This document shows positions 51,981 to 60,495 of a stretch of 64,000 nt of DNA, one piece after another; position 1 is the first letter of the stretch, and every line of letters begins with the position of its first letter. The notes under the pieces were generated by a model that saw only the letters and a list, made by a program, of their open reading frames with translations, did no database searches and had not been told where the DNA came from. Origin of the DNA: Candidatus Saganbacteria bacterium (GTDB taxonomy: Bacteria > Margulisbacteria > WOR-1 > XYC2-FULL-46-14 > WPAF01); NCBI GenBank assembly GCA_016223205.1, contig JACRPM010000007.1, forward strand, positions 118,688 to 182,687, written 5' to 3'. The translations under genes were made by a program, and so were the position numbers.

Positions 51981-52068
51981 ATAATGTTCTCCGCCACCTG
52001 GACAACGACAACCGCAACAACAACAACCCAGAGAATCGCCACAACAACAACGCGGTTCGTCTTGTCGA
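51981..52068 (+). repeat. DGR template repeat (TR)
   Basis: An 88-bp non-coding template just after the RT stop. It holds 30 adenines, mostly in AAC triplets that are in the frame of the target gene. If translated it would give mostly Asn at the ten diversified sites. Adenine-specific errors in cDNA made from its RNA would produce the VR. Confidence 0.96.
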
Positions 52069-52191
52069 ATACTTAAAACTGCCTGAATCCGTATCTTCAA
52101 GGAGATGCGGAGCGCGCAAAATTAAGTCCAGGGCTTATTCCTGTCCCCGATCAGCGAGCTTGTCGAGCTGTCGAGGGGCGAACTAAAAACC

Positions 52192-52248
52192 GCCCAGCTT
52201 CGGTAAGTAGGCCCGATGTAACATCGGGATTGAAAGCCGAAGCTGGGC
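52192..52248. other. Nested hairpin between TR and recJ
   Basis: Outer 12-bp perfect stem GCCCAGCTTCGG/CCGAAGCTGGGC encloses an inner stem CCCGATGT/ACATCGGG. Both DGR (plus) and recJ (minus) end here, so it could be a two-way terminator. It also lies where a DGR template RNA would have its 3' structured spacer. The stretch 52069-52191 has no gene. Confidence 0.7.
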
Positions 52249-52255
52249 ATTCCAG

Positions 52256-53941
52256 CTACTGATTTTCCCTAATATCTATTAGATTAAGCTGGGCCGACTC
52301 AAAGCCGTTCCACTCGTTGGACTCTAAATTATACGCTATATCATAGGTTTTCTCATAGCTCAAACCATTGGCCAGCTCCCCCAAACGAAAGCCGATGGAT
52401 TCCAATCCGTTGCTGAACCTAAGCTTTAAATGTCCGCCGTTATTGCCTACTTTTTTTATATCTTTGATCTTTAAACCGCGGGTCATAAAGACCGGGGCGG
52501 GGTTGCCCTGGCCGTGGGGAGCAAGCGCTTCCAATTCTTTTATCAATCCCAGAGTTATCTGTTTGGCGTCCAGTTCGCAGTCGATCTCCAGTTTGGGAGT
52601 GAATATTTCGGAAGTTGCGAATTCTCTTAGCTTCTCTTCCAATCTTCTTTTTAGCTCCGGAATGTTTCCCGGATCGATCTCAAAGCCGGCCGCGCCTTCG
52701 TGCCCGCCGAAATCGGAAAAAAGATCGCGGCAGGTATCGAGAACGGCGAAGATGTTGAAATCTTCTATCGAGCGGGCCGACCCGCGGCCCACGCCCTCGT
52801 TGATGCCGATGAGCACGGTCGGCCGAAAATAGGCGTCCACCACCCGCGAGGCCACGATCCCGATCACTCCCGGATGCCAGCCCTCGCCCGAGGCGACGAT
52901 GATCTTTTGGTCATCGGTCACTTTTAACTGGGAGAAAACCTCTTCCTGAATATCACCGCCGATGCCCTGGCGGCGAGTGTTGATGGAATTGAGCTGCTGT
53001 GCGAGCGTGCGCGCTTCCACCGGGTCGGTGGAGGTTAATAGTTTGACGGATAAAGAAGCATGCTCCAAGCGTCCCGAGGCGTTGATGCGGGGAGACAATC
53101 CGAAATTTATCCGGTCGATCGAGACCCTTCCGGAGATGCCCGCCGCCTCCGCCAAGTGTTTTAGGCCCAGGCGTTTCTTCTCGTTTATCCGGTTGATCCC
53201 CACCACCGCCAGGATACGGTTCTCATCGGTCAGGGGCACCACGTCCGCCACCGTGCCCAGCGCCGCCAGGTCCAAAAGGTCGGTCAGAAATCCGTTCTCT
53301 TTATCGCCCGCGGAACGTAAAAGCGCCCAGGCGAATTTAAAGGCCACCCCCGCGCCGGAGAGATATTTGCTGGGATGTTCTTCTTTGATCAGTTTGGGAT
53401 TGACCAGGGAAAAAGCGTTGGGGAGTTTGGCCGGTAGATTGTGGTGGTCGGTCACGATCACTTCCATACCGAAAGAATTTGCCAGTTCGATCTCGATCAA
53501 GCTGGCGATGCCGCAATCCACAGTGATGATGAGCTTGACCCCCTCATCCTTGAATTTTTTAACGGCTTCGGAATTTAATGAATAGCCCTCGCCATAACGG
53601 TGCGGGATATAAAATTCCGGCTTCATTCCCAGATGTCGCAGGGTCTCCAGCATTATCACCGTGCCGGTAACCCCGTCCACGTCGTAATCGCCATAGACCA
53701 GGACCTTCTCGCCGCTTTGGGCGGCTTTGAGCACCCGCTCGGCGGCGGATTTAATATGAGGTATCTCAAAAGGATCCCTAAGATACGATAAGCTCGGCTT
53801 TAAAAATTGGCGGGCCCGGCCGGCTTCATTCAGCCCGCGGTTTATCAAGACCTGCGCGGTAAGAGGGGTGAGCTTTAATTCCTGGGAAAGTTTGAATGCT
53901 CGTTCCGCATCCTGCGGGAAAAGGCGCCAGAGTTTTTGCAT
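52256..53941 (-). CDS. recJ: Single-strand exonuclease RecJ
   Basis: A 561-residue RecJ. DHH-phosphoesterase motifs are YGDYDVDGVTGTVIML, TVDCGIASLIE and VTDHHNLPAKLPNA. The DHHA1 domain contains GEGWHPGVIGIVASRVV and SDFGGHEGAAGFEI. An OB-fold ends the protein. It degrades 5' ssDNA in recombination and mismatch repair. It ends next to the DGR and is upstream of no gene on its strand; accB, 12 bp upstream, is probably on the same mRNA. Confidence 0.96.
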   Translation of the reverse strand: MQKLWRLFPQDAERAFKLSQELKLTPLTAQVLINRGLNEAGRARQFLKPSLSYLRDPFEIPHIKSAAERVLKAAQSGEKVLVYGDYDVDGVTGTVIMLETLRHLGMKPEFYIPHRYGEGYSLNSEAVKKFKDEGVKLIITVDCGIASLIEIELANSFGMEVIVTDHHNLPAKLPNAFSLVNPKLIKEEHPSKYLSGAGVAFKFAWALLRSAGDKENGFLTDLLDLAALGTVADVVPLTDENRILAVVGINRINEKKRLGLKHLAEAAGISGRVSIDRINFGLSPRINASGRLEHASLSVKLLTSTDPVEARTLAQQLNSINTRRQGIGGDIQEEVFSQLKVTDDQKIIVASGEGWHPGVIGIVASRVVDAYFRPTVLIGINEGVGRGSARSIEDFNIFAVLDTCRDLFSDFGGHEGAAGFEIDPGNIPELKRRLEEKLREFATSEIFTPKLEIDCELDAKQITLGLIKELEALAPHGQGNPAPVFMTRGLKIKDIKKVGNNGGHLKLRFSNGLESIGFRLGELANGLSYEKTYDIAYNLESNEWNGFESAQLNLIDIRENQ

Positions 53942-53953
53942 GAAGGGGCCGGA

Positions 53954-54388
53954 TCAGCTCTTTTTGACCAGCATCAGCTTTTGGCCGTATTCCACCGGCT
54001 TGCCGTTCTCCGCCAGGATCTTCACGATCTTGCCGCCGATCTCGGACTCGATCTCGTTAAAAAGCTTCATGGCTTCGACGATGCACACTACCTGGCCGGT
54101 CTTGATGGTGTCGCCCTCCTGGACAAAGGGAGGGGAATCGGGGGAAGGGGAACGGTAAAAGGTGCCGACCATGGGAGAGGTGATGGCAACCACGCCTTCC
54201 TCCTCGCCGGCCGGTTTCGGCATCGTCGAGGCAGAGGCCGGTGCAGCAGAAGGCATTTGAACCGGCGCCACGCCGCCGTGCTCGCGCTTGACCTCGATCT
54301 TGACCCCGCCTTCCTCCACTGTCAGCCCCGAGATGCCTTCATCCTTAACCATATTGATCAGCTTTTTAATCAGATTAAAATCCACCAT
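53954..54388 (-). CDS. accB: Biotin carboxyl carrier protein of acetyl-CoA carboxylase
   Basis: A 144-residue BCCP. The N-terminal helix DFNLIKKLINMVKDEGISGL is followed by a Pro/Ala linker. The biotinyl domain starts ITSPMVGTFYRSPSPDSPP and the biotinylated Lys is in CIVEAMKLFNEIE. It carries carboxylate for malonyl-CoA synthesis. It lies 1 bp from efp, a pairing found in many bacteria; accC is not next to it. Confidence 0.96.
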   Translation of the reverse strand: MVDFNLIKKLINMVKDEGISGLTVEEGGVKIEVKREHGGVAPVQMPSAAPASASTMPKPAGEEEGVVAITSPMVGTFYRSPSPDSPPFVQEGDTIKTGQVVCIVEAMKLFNEIESEIGGKIVKILAENGKPVEYGQKLMLVKKS

Positions 54389-54389
54389 T

Positions 54390-54944
54390 TTATACCCTCC
54401 CTAAATATTTGCCTTCGCGCGTGTCCACTTTAACGACGTCTCCCGGGTTGATGAAAAAAGGAACCGAAATGGTGAGGCCGGTCTCCAAAGTCGCTGGCTT
54501 GCCGCCCGAAACCGTATCTCCCTTGAACCCGGGTGTGGTCTCGGTGACCTTAAGCTCCACCGCCGCCGGCAAGGTGACCTCCAGCGGTTCTTCGTCGAGA
54601 AAAGCGATGTTCGCCACGAATCCTTCTTTGAGATAGCTGGCAGTGTCGCCCAGCAGTTTTTTGGGCAGGGCTATTTGGTTAAAGTTCTCCTGGTCCATAA
54701 AGTTGAAGGCGTCGCCGTCGCTGTAGAGGAATTGCATGGGGCGGAATTCGATATGCACCCTTTCCACCTTTTCGTCCACGTTGAAGGTGTTCTCGGTGGT
54801 GGAGCCGCCGCGCAGGTCTTTCATCTTGATCCTGACCCGCGCCTGCTGGGCCCACTTGATGTGGCTGTATTCAACGCACTTATAAAGCTTGCCGTTATAG
54901 ATAAAGGCGTTGCCGGAGCGTATTTCGGTGACTGGAATGGCCAT
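54390..54944 (-). CDS. efp: Elongation factor P, variant loop
   Basis: A 184-residue three-domain EF-P that relieves ribosome stalling at polyproline. The C-terminal EF-P signature (GGKPATLETGLTISVPFFINPGD) and domain II are normal. The domain I loop is SHIKWAQQARVRIK instead of the usual KPGKGxAFxR: it is one residue shorter and has no Lys at the position that E. coli EpmA modifies. It may work unmodified or use another residue. It shares its transcript with accB. Confidence 0.93.
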   Translation of the reverse strand: MAIPVTEIRSGNAFIYNGKLYKCVEYSHIKWAQQARVRIKMKDLRGGSTTENTFNVDEKVERVHIEFRPMQFLYSDGDAFNFMDQENFNQIALPKKLLGDTASYLKEGFVANIAFLDEEPLEVTLPAAVELKVTETTPGFKGDTVSGGKPATLETGLTISVPFFINPGDVVKVDTREGKYLGRV

Positions 54945-54960
54945 ATAAGATATAAATTTA

Positions 54961-57900
54961 CTATTTTTCTTCTACTAAGTCAATGATCTCCGGGGGCAGG
55001 CCGAGCTTTTTGGCCACGGCTATCGCCTGGGAAAGGTCGTGGCCCGGAACGGCCTGATAATCAAATTGGATCTCGTCGGCAGTGTCAAAATGGGTACGGA
55101 AATGGTAAGCACGGACCAGGTGCGGGTAGGTTGCTTCCAGAGCAGTTAAGGCATCGTGGTTGTGCGAAGCCAGCGCGAGGTATTGGCCTCGCTTCAGCAT
55201 TTCGGTCGCGACCGCGAAGGTTAAGGCCGATTGGTAACGGGGCGAGGTGGTGGAGAAGGCCTCGTCCACGCAGCTGAAAACGCGTTCATTCCTGTCCAGC
55301 AGTTTGAGCAGGTCTCTCCAAAAAGTCAGTTCGTTGCCGAAAGCCGAGAGGTTTCGGTCGCTTTTGGCGGTTACCCGGTCCAAAAAGGCCACCGAATCAA
55401 AAAGCGGCATGGTCGCGGCGCGGGCGGGGGCAAAGCCGGTTGCCAGCCCGGATAATACCCCGAAGGTCAGTGACTTAAGATAAAAGGTCTTTCCCGACAT
55501 GTTTGCCCCGGTAACCAGCTTGACCTGTTCATCGGGGCTGAAAGCCGCGGGATTGCTCACTTGAGCATCTTTGGGCTTGACCAGGTTCCATAAACCGTCG
55601 AACCTGACCTCTCCGGTCTCGTTAAAATTGACCGGGCTGAACCCCATGGTCCGGACCATGTGCCCATAGAGAAAAAGCGACTGGACCCCCAGCGCTTCAT
55701 CAATGACGCGATCCCCGCCGCGGTCGTACATGTTCAGGGTGTTGCCGATCTTAGAAGCGAAAAATTCGCCAACTTTTTCGTGTGGGATACCATATTTTCG
55801 GGATAGTACCCCCATTCTCGCCTGCAAACGGTCATTGGTATTCACAATATCCCGAAGTTCGTCCAACAACCCTGATTCAATCAAATGTTTTCTAAGGAAT
55901 TCCTGGAAGATCCTTTCCCTTTTTTCCCCGGGGCCGGCTTCTTCGACCGCGTATGCAATAGGAGCGGTTTCTTCCCAACCGGTACCGGTGTACCAGCTGA
56001 AATATCGGAAAAAATCTTCAGGGGAGGACGGACAGCGTCCCAGCAGACAACAATTATACAGATGTTCCGCATAATTAGGATGGCTGTGGCTGTCCAGTCG
56101 GGGATATTTAACCCATAAATCCCGATATTCTTTTTCTACCTCAAGATATTCAAGATAATATTCTTTTAGATGGACATTGAACGGTTTTTTAAGCATTTTG
56201 AAGAGATGTTCGACTTCCTGGAAGCTTCCTGAATCGAGAATCCTTTTTCGCAAAAGGTCGAAGTTATTCGCCAGCCGGCTTAGATGAACACTATCGTAAT
56301 TCCTCATAATTTCTATCAGCCGTCCGAATATATTGTGGTCATCGAGCAGCATTTCGATCACCAGGGCCAGAGAAAGATCTTTGGGCCATTGATGATAATA
56401 TTCATAATCTCCACCCTTATGTCTTTGTTTGATAGCGGCGATCAATTTATCGAGCTGGGCTTTGGCCCGGCTTAGATCGCAAAGGAAGATCGGCTTGCCC
56501 ACTAAAAGGCGTTCGGGATCCTTGAGCCGCCGCATTAATTCGGAGGCCGCCTCATTGATGATATCGGCAGTAATCCGGGCGTTCCCATTTTCGGGACGCA
56601 CGGCCGCAAATTGGCCCCTGATCCCGGCATCTTTGAGGCCGATGCATCTTTGATGCCATTTGACGCTATCCACAAGTCCCGTTAACTCCTGAATCCGACT
56701 ATAAGCTACAGTTCCTTCCGGCTGGGCTTCCAGATAGTTTAGGTAAGCGATGATCCGCGCGCGATTGACCTTGGGGCCCCATTTTTCCCGGTCCGGTTCG
56801 TCAACTGCCGGCGAAATGAACTTTTCCCTGATCGCGGCCGCGGAAAATTCACGGAAAGAATACCCGGCCAAGAAAGGATTGAGCATTTTTTTAGCTGCTT
56901 TTTCATTGCGGTCGCATTCCTTAAAGACCCAGTGTTCGTAGGCCTCGATCCTCTCTTTAGTAACCTCATTCCCCCAGTCCTCGCGGTTCGGTTCGTCCGT
57001 CGCCATCGCCCGGAACCTATCCGCTATTTCCGGCGTAATATCTATCACCCGTCGCCGATAACTGTCTTCCTGCTCGCATCTCACAAAAAATATTTCATAC
57101 AATTCATTCCAGCGCTTATGGCCGTTCCTTTCTAACCACGCCAGGTAACTGCGGACCCGGCGGCGAGTGACGGGTCCGGTTTCGCCGGTTATTTCCCTAA
57201 AGTATCCGGCCACCTCCGGCGGAGCTTCCTCATCCTCTTCCCGATCAATTATTTCTTCAATTTCACCGATCTCCTGTTCTGCTTGGATCTTTTCCACGTC
57301 GTCGAGCAGGCGCTGGAAAACTTTGACCTGCTCGAGCATGGGATCCAGCGTAAAATCTTTTTCGAGCAGAATCTTATTCATTTCGAGATAGGCGATGACC
57401 AGGTCGAGCCGTAAAAGCATTTCGGTTTCATTCATATTCTCAAAAGGATGCAGGCGGACGTTGAAGTTAAGCAAGCCGTCCCTGACCAGCCCGGGGAGCA
57501 CCGGCAGGAACTTGGCCTGGTAGATTATCCTCTCAAAAAGCGCTTTGGCCTCATCGTAGCGGTCGATGCCGGCCAGCTCGGCGAACATCTTTTGCCTCTC
57601 CAAGGTCTCTTGCGGCGATAGCTTGCCGACCCCCGTGATCAGCCGGAGAAGATTCGATTTTAACTCCGCCAGGCAATCGATACTCCAGCCCCCCAGGGAG
57701 ATCCGTTGGTCGAAATCGTGCGGCTCTTCGCCGGTATGGATATCGCTTCCCCTGAACATGCCGGCCTTAAAATTCGGATCTTGGCTGTAAAGGTGGAAGA
57801 TGCCGTTCTTTTTCGACGCCAGGGAGGCGGCCGTCAGATCTTTGGTTTTAAGGCGAGCCCGCTCCGCCTCGGAATAGGGTTTAATGGTTTTCTTTTCCGG

Positions 57901-59406
57901 ATAGACCACGCGTTCGATCTTTCCCAGAATTCCGGCCAGAAAGTTTTTTGCCAGCGCGACAGTTGAGGCAAGGAACCCCAGATTCTCCGCCACCGCCAAA
58001 GCTTTTGAATCGTCGGGCCCTGCGGTCAACGAGTATTGATAGGAAATATCGCCCTGGGGGCCGATCTCGGTCTTAAAATGATGGATGCCGACCGCGGGAT
58101 CGTCCCCCAGCCGTTCGATAAAGCGTTCATTATGGCTGGCGAGGAACATCCTGGCTCCTCGTTTTTCGATATAGCGGTTGACCGCGGTGAGAAGCCGGAA
58201 CTGGTCTTCCGGAGAAGTGGTCGAAAATCCTTCGTCTATAAAAAGCAGAGGCCTGGCCCCAAAATCGGCGAGGGCGGAGTTCCATTCCTTGATCTCCTGG
58301 CCGAAAGCGCTCAAGTCGTTATGGGGAGAGGTGGAGGCGCGGTCGAGATAAGCGATCGAATCGTGGATCTCGAAATTGCCCTCCCGGCAGGGGACATAAC
58401 CGAACGATTGCGCCAGCAGCTGCATCAGCAAGTTTTGCTTTAGGTTGAACGATTTTCCGCTCATGTTGCTGCCCGAAAGGATGGTCAGGGTCTTATCTGC
58501 CGGCGAGTCATTTAAAACCTGGCCCTGCTTGGGCCGGACAAATAACCATCCCGCCCGGTATTCTTTCGGTCTATCCGGATCGAAATTCGCGCGCGCGTAA
58601 GCGCCTTCCACAATCAAGTTGGCGAAGCTTACGAACGCCCCGATCTTGATGAGATCGCGGAAGAGAGTACCGCTCAAAGTTTCCGACCTGGATTGTTCAT
58701 ATCTCTGCCGGAGGAAATAATCCTCATTGAAATGTTCGATGTCCCGCAGGTGTTGTTTGAGGTCGGCGGAAATACTACTAAAAAGTTGTGGGTTGACCTT
58801 CTTTAAGCAGTCGATGAACCCGGCCAGGGCCTTTTTCCCTTCTTCGATCTGGGCCAGGGCTTCGTATATCTGCTCCTCGAGACCTTTTTCCCCTCGAAGA
58901 TAGGCAGTAAGGGCGGGCTCCTGATGGCCGTAACCGCCCGAGTCGACCGGCTGGAAAAGCGCGCTTATCCCGGAGTGGATCAGATAGGCGCCGTTCTTTG
59001 CTTCGGTTGTTTCCCGCAAATGTTCGCTTGTGGAGAGGACCTCCAGGACCATTTGCCTTTGCGCGATCAGGGCGAGGTCAACGGTCGGGCTCTTTATCAA
59101 CTCCCACATTTTATCCCTCTCCGGGAAGGCCTTCAGTGATTCGGGAACGTAAGGCCCTTCATTCATCCAGGTGCGCCTTTCGTCCCCGATCAAGTCCGTG
59201 TCGGTCGTGTTGAGGATGAACTTTGCCGGCCTTTTATTTTCGGCCAGGACCGATAGGGGGAGGCCCGTAAAAATTGCCGCCCGGTCTATGATCGGAGGAT
59301 GCACATCGATCCGGCCCGGCTCCCTCGTCTGCTGGGCTTGCCGGAGATGGAAGAGCCGCAATAAATTCAAACGTGGAGCAAGGTTCTCGCTTATTTTGTT
59401 TGACAT
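54961..59406 (-). CDS. Giant protein with two MutS-type ATPase cores
   Basis: A 1481-residue protein. Residues ~1-480 and ~1080-1480 each resemble MutS domains III-V. Core 1 has Walker A SGSNMSGKSFN (~317) and FIDEGFSTTSPEDQ (~390), then LASHNERF. Core 2 has TGANMSGKTFYL (~1304) and CVDEAFSTTSP (~1380), then LASHNHDALTA. The mismatch-binding domain I and its Phe-x-Glu are absent. The middle (~500-1080) is helical and unrecognised, with repeated RxRV/I...Y.WLE.. segments. MutS ATPases work as dimers, so this looks like a covalently fused heterodimer. Function unknown. Divergent from tyrA. Confidence 0.85.
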   Translation of the reverse strand: MSNKISENLAPRLNLLRLFHLRQAQQTREPGRIDVHPPIIDRAAIFTGLPLSVLAENKRPAKFILNTTDTDLIGDERRTWMNEGPYVPESLKAFPERDKMWELIKSPTVDLALIAQRQMVLEVLSTSEHLRETTEAKNGAYLIHSGISALFQPVDSGGYGHQEPALTAYLRGEKGLEEQIYEALAQIEEGKKALAGFIDCLKKVNPQLFSSISADLKQHLRDIEHFNEDYFLRQRYEQSRSETLSGTLFRDLIKIGAFVSFANLIVEGAYARANFDPDRPKEYRAGWLFVRPKQGQVLNDSPADKTLTILSGSNMSGKSFNLKQNLLMQLLAQSFGYVPCREGNFEIHDSIAYLDRASTSPHNDLSAFGQEIKEWNSALADFGARPLLFIDEGFSTTSPEDQFRLLTAVNRYIEKRGARMFLASHNERFIERLGDDPAVGIHHFKTEIGPQGDISYQYSLTAGPDDSKALAVAENLGFLASTVALAKNFLAGILGKIERVVYPEKKTIKPYSEAERARLKTKDLTAASLASKKNGIFHLYSQDPNFKAGMFRGSDIHTGEEPHDFDQRISLGGWSIDCLAELKSNLLRLITGVGKLSPQETLERQKMFAELAGIDRYDEAKALFERIIYQAKFLPVLPGLVRDGLLNFNVRLHPFENMNETEMLLRLDLVIAYLEMNKILLEKDFTLDPMLEQVKVFQRLLDDVEKIQAEQEIGEIEEIIDREEDEEAPPEVAGYFREITGETGPVTRRRVRSYLAWLERNGHKRWNELYEIFFVRCEQEDSYRRRVIDITPEIADRFRAMATDEPNREDWGNEVTKERIEAYEHWVFKECDRNEKAAKKMLNPFLAGYSFREFSAAAIREKFISPAVDEPDREKWGPKVNRARIIAYLNYLEAQPEGTVAYSRIQELTGLVDSVKWHQRCIGLKDAGIRGQFAAVRPENGNARITADIINEAASELMRRLKDPERLLVGKPIFLCDLSRAKAQLDKLIAAIKQRHKGGDYEYYHQWPKDLSLALVIEMLLDDHNIFGRLIEIMRNYDSVHLSRLANNFDLLRKRILDSGSFQEVEHLFKMLKKPFNVHLKEYYLEYLEVEKEYRDLWVKYPRLDSHSHPNYAEHLYNCCLLGRCPSSPEDFFRYFSWYTGTGWEETAPIAYAVEEAGPGEKRERIFQEFLRKHLIESGLLDELRDIVNTNDRLQARMGVLSRKYGIPHEKVGEFFASKIGNTLNMYDRGGDRVIDEALGVQSLFLYGHMVRTMGFSPVNFNETGEVRFDGLWNLVKPKDAQVSNPAAFSPDEQVKLVTGANMSGKTFYLKSLTFGVLSGLATGFAPARAATMPLFDSVAFLDRVTAKSDRNLSAFGNELTFWRDLLKLLDRNERVFSCVDEAFSTTSPRYQSALTFAVATEMLKRGQYLALASHNHDALTALEATYPHLVRAYHFRTHFDTADEIQFDYQAVPGHDLSQAIAVAKKLGLPPEIIDLVEEK

Positions 59407-59457
59407 GACGGTATCTTTTATCTTGTCGCAATATACGAGAAATAATTTCAGCTAATA

Positions 59458-59466
59458 TGGTAAAAT
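59458..59466 (+). promoter_or_regulatory. Extended -10 promoter of tyrA
   Basis: TGG-TAAAAT ends 6 nt before the tyrA ATG. No clear -35 is seen. The mRNA should be leaderless. Confidence 0.65.
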
Positions 59467-59472
59467 AGCGGC

Positions 59473-60321
59473 ATGAAAAATATCGCCATAATCGGGCTCG
59501 GTCTTATCGGCGGATCGATCGGGTTAAAGTTAAAAGGACTAGGGACCGGGGATCGGGTACTAGGGATACCCAGAAGAGAAGAGACGCTGAAGAAGGCGCT
59601 GGAGATGGGGGCCATCGATGAAGGGTCGCTCGATATTTCCAGGGTTGCCGAAGCGGATATCGTTTTTCTCTGCACTCCCATCAATTTGATCATCCCCAGA
59701 TTAAAAGAGCTGGCTCCGCACTTAAAGAAAGGCGCCGTAGTTTCTGATGTGGGCTCCACTAAAACCGAGATCGTTTCTCAAGCAGAGAAGCTTATGCCTA
59801 AGGGGACCTATTTTGTGGGCGGGCACCCCATGGCGGGCAAAGAACAAACCGGCATTGAAGTCGCGGAGGCCGATTTTTTTAAAGATAAGGTGTGGATATT
59901 GACCGAAACATCGCGCACCCGGCAGAAGGCGTTAGAGGAAGTTGAAGAGGTGGTTAGGTTGTTAGGCCCAAAGGTGGTTAGGATGGATCCCAAGACGCAC
60001 GATCTGGTAGTGGCGGGTATTAGTCATGTTCCTTTGGCCGTGGCTGCCATGCTGGTAAATTTGGTTGCCGATTCGGAGCAGAAAGAACAGATGTCCCAGT
60101 GCGCATCATCCGGTTTTCGCGACACCACCCGGGTGGCTTCCGGGGACCCGGTCCTGGGCAGAGATATGTTCGTCACCAATAGGGTAGCGGTCCTAAAAAC
60201 CTTAAAGAATTTCCGCGCCAAGCTTTTAGAGCTTGAGAAGTTGATCAAGGCGGGCGACGCTGCCGCGATAGAAAAAGAGCTTAAGTCCGCGAAGGAGTTC
60301 CGGGATAAGCTTTTCGGTTAG
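59473..60321 (+). CDS. tyrA: Prephenate/arogenate dehydrogenase
   Basis: A 282-residue TyrA without a fused chorismate mutase. The NAD-binding start is IAIIGLGLIGGSIGLKLK. The substrate region has STKTEIV, FVGGHPMAGKEQTG and SHVPLAVAAML, then GFRDTTRVA. It makes the tyrosine precursor. A 5x7-bp array (59536-59570) lies just after the Rossmann glycine loop and encodes GLGTGDRVLGIP. It shares the aromatic pathway with aroA 0.75 kb downstream, but two minus-strand genes lie between. Confidence 0.93.
   Translation: MKNIAIIGLGLIGGSIGLKLKGLGTGDRVLGIPRREETLKKALEMGAIDEGSLDISRVAEADIVFLCTPINLIIPRLKELAPHLKKGAVVSDVGSTKTEIVSQAEKLMPKGTYFVGGHPMAGKEQTGIEVAEADFFKDKVWILTETSRTRQKALEEVEEVVRLLGPKVVRMDPKTHDLVVAGISHVPLAVAAMLVNLVADSEQKEQMSQCASSGFRDTTRVASGDPVLGRDMFVTNRVAVLKTLKNFRAKLLELEKLIKAGDAAAIEKELKSAKEFRDKLFG
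59536..59570. repeat. Heptamer array, five units, in tyrA
   Basis: Five 7-bp units near GGACTAG/GGACCGG fill 35 bp. The encoded loop has about the normal length for TyrA, so the array replaced rather than lengthened the region. Confidence 0.7.
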
Positions 60322-60494
60322 ATTTCGCCCCGGCGCAGTTTCTCGCAAATTTCCTTGCTTTTAGGCGGCATAAAACTGACCAAGAAGCGGTTCATTTTTT
60401 CCAGCCATTCAAGCTTTTGCCAAGGCGTGAGTTTTTTATAGGCCTCATATTTCTCTTTTGTATAAACGTAGCTGAAACCCTTTTTGGCGCTCAT
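60318..60494 (-). CDS. Small partner protein of the nucleotidyltransferase
   Basis: A 58-residue frame not long enough for many gene callers. It begins SAKKGFSYVYTKEKYEAYKK, continues LTPWQKLEWLEKMNRFL and ends EICEKLRRGEI. The pattern of a short helical protein with EKLEWLEE...F resembles small proteins often found beside AbiEii-like nucleotidyltransferases. One bp separates it from that gene upstream, with TTTTCCTTTT complement AAAAGGAAAA as Shine-Dalgarno. Possibly half of a toxin-antitoxin-like pair; unproven. Confidence 0.7.
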   Translation of the reverse strand: MSAKKGFSYVYTKEKYEAYKKLTPWQKLEWLEKMNRFLVSFMPPKSKEICEKLRRGEI

Positions 60495-60495
60495 A

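Noticed and set aside
52192..52248. Integron attC site
   Set aside because: The nested hairpin lacks the RYYYAAC/GTTRRRY core sites and no integron integrase is nearby.
59942..59985. A further short tandem array in tyrA (TTAGG-like, about 8-bp spacing)
   Set aside because: The spacing is irregular and the encoded protein matches normal TyrA, so it is not distinguishable from chance.
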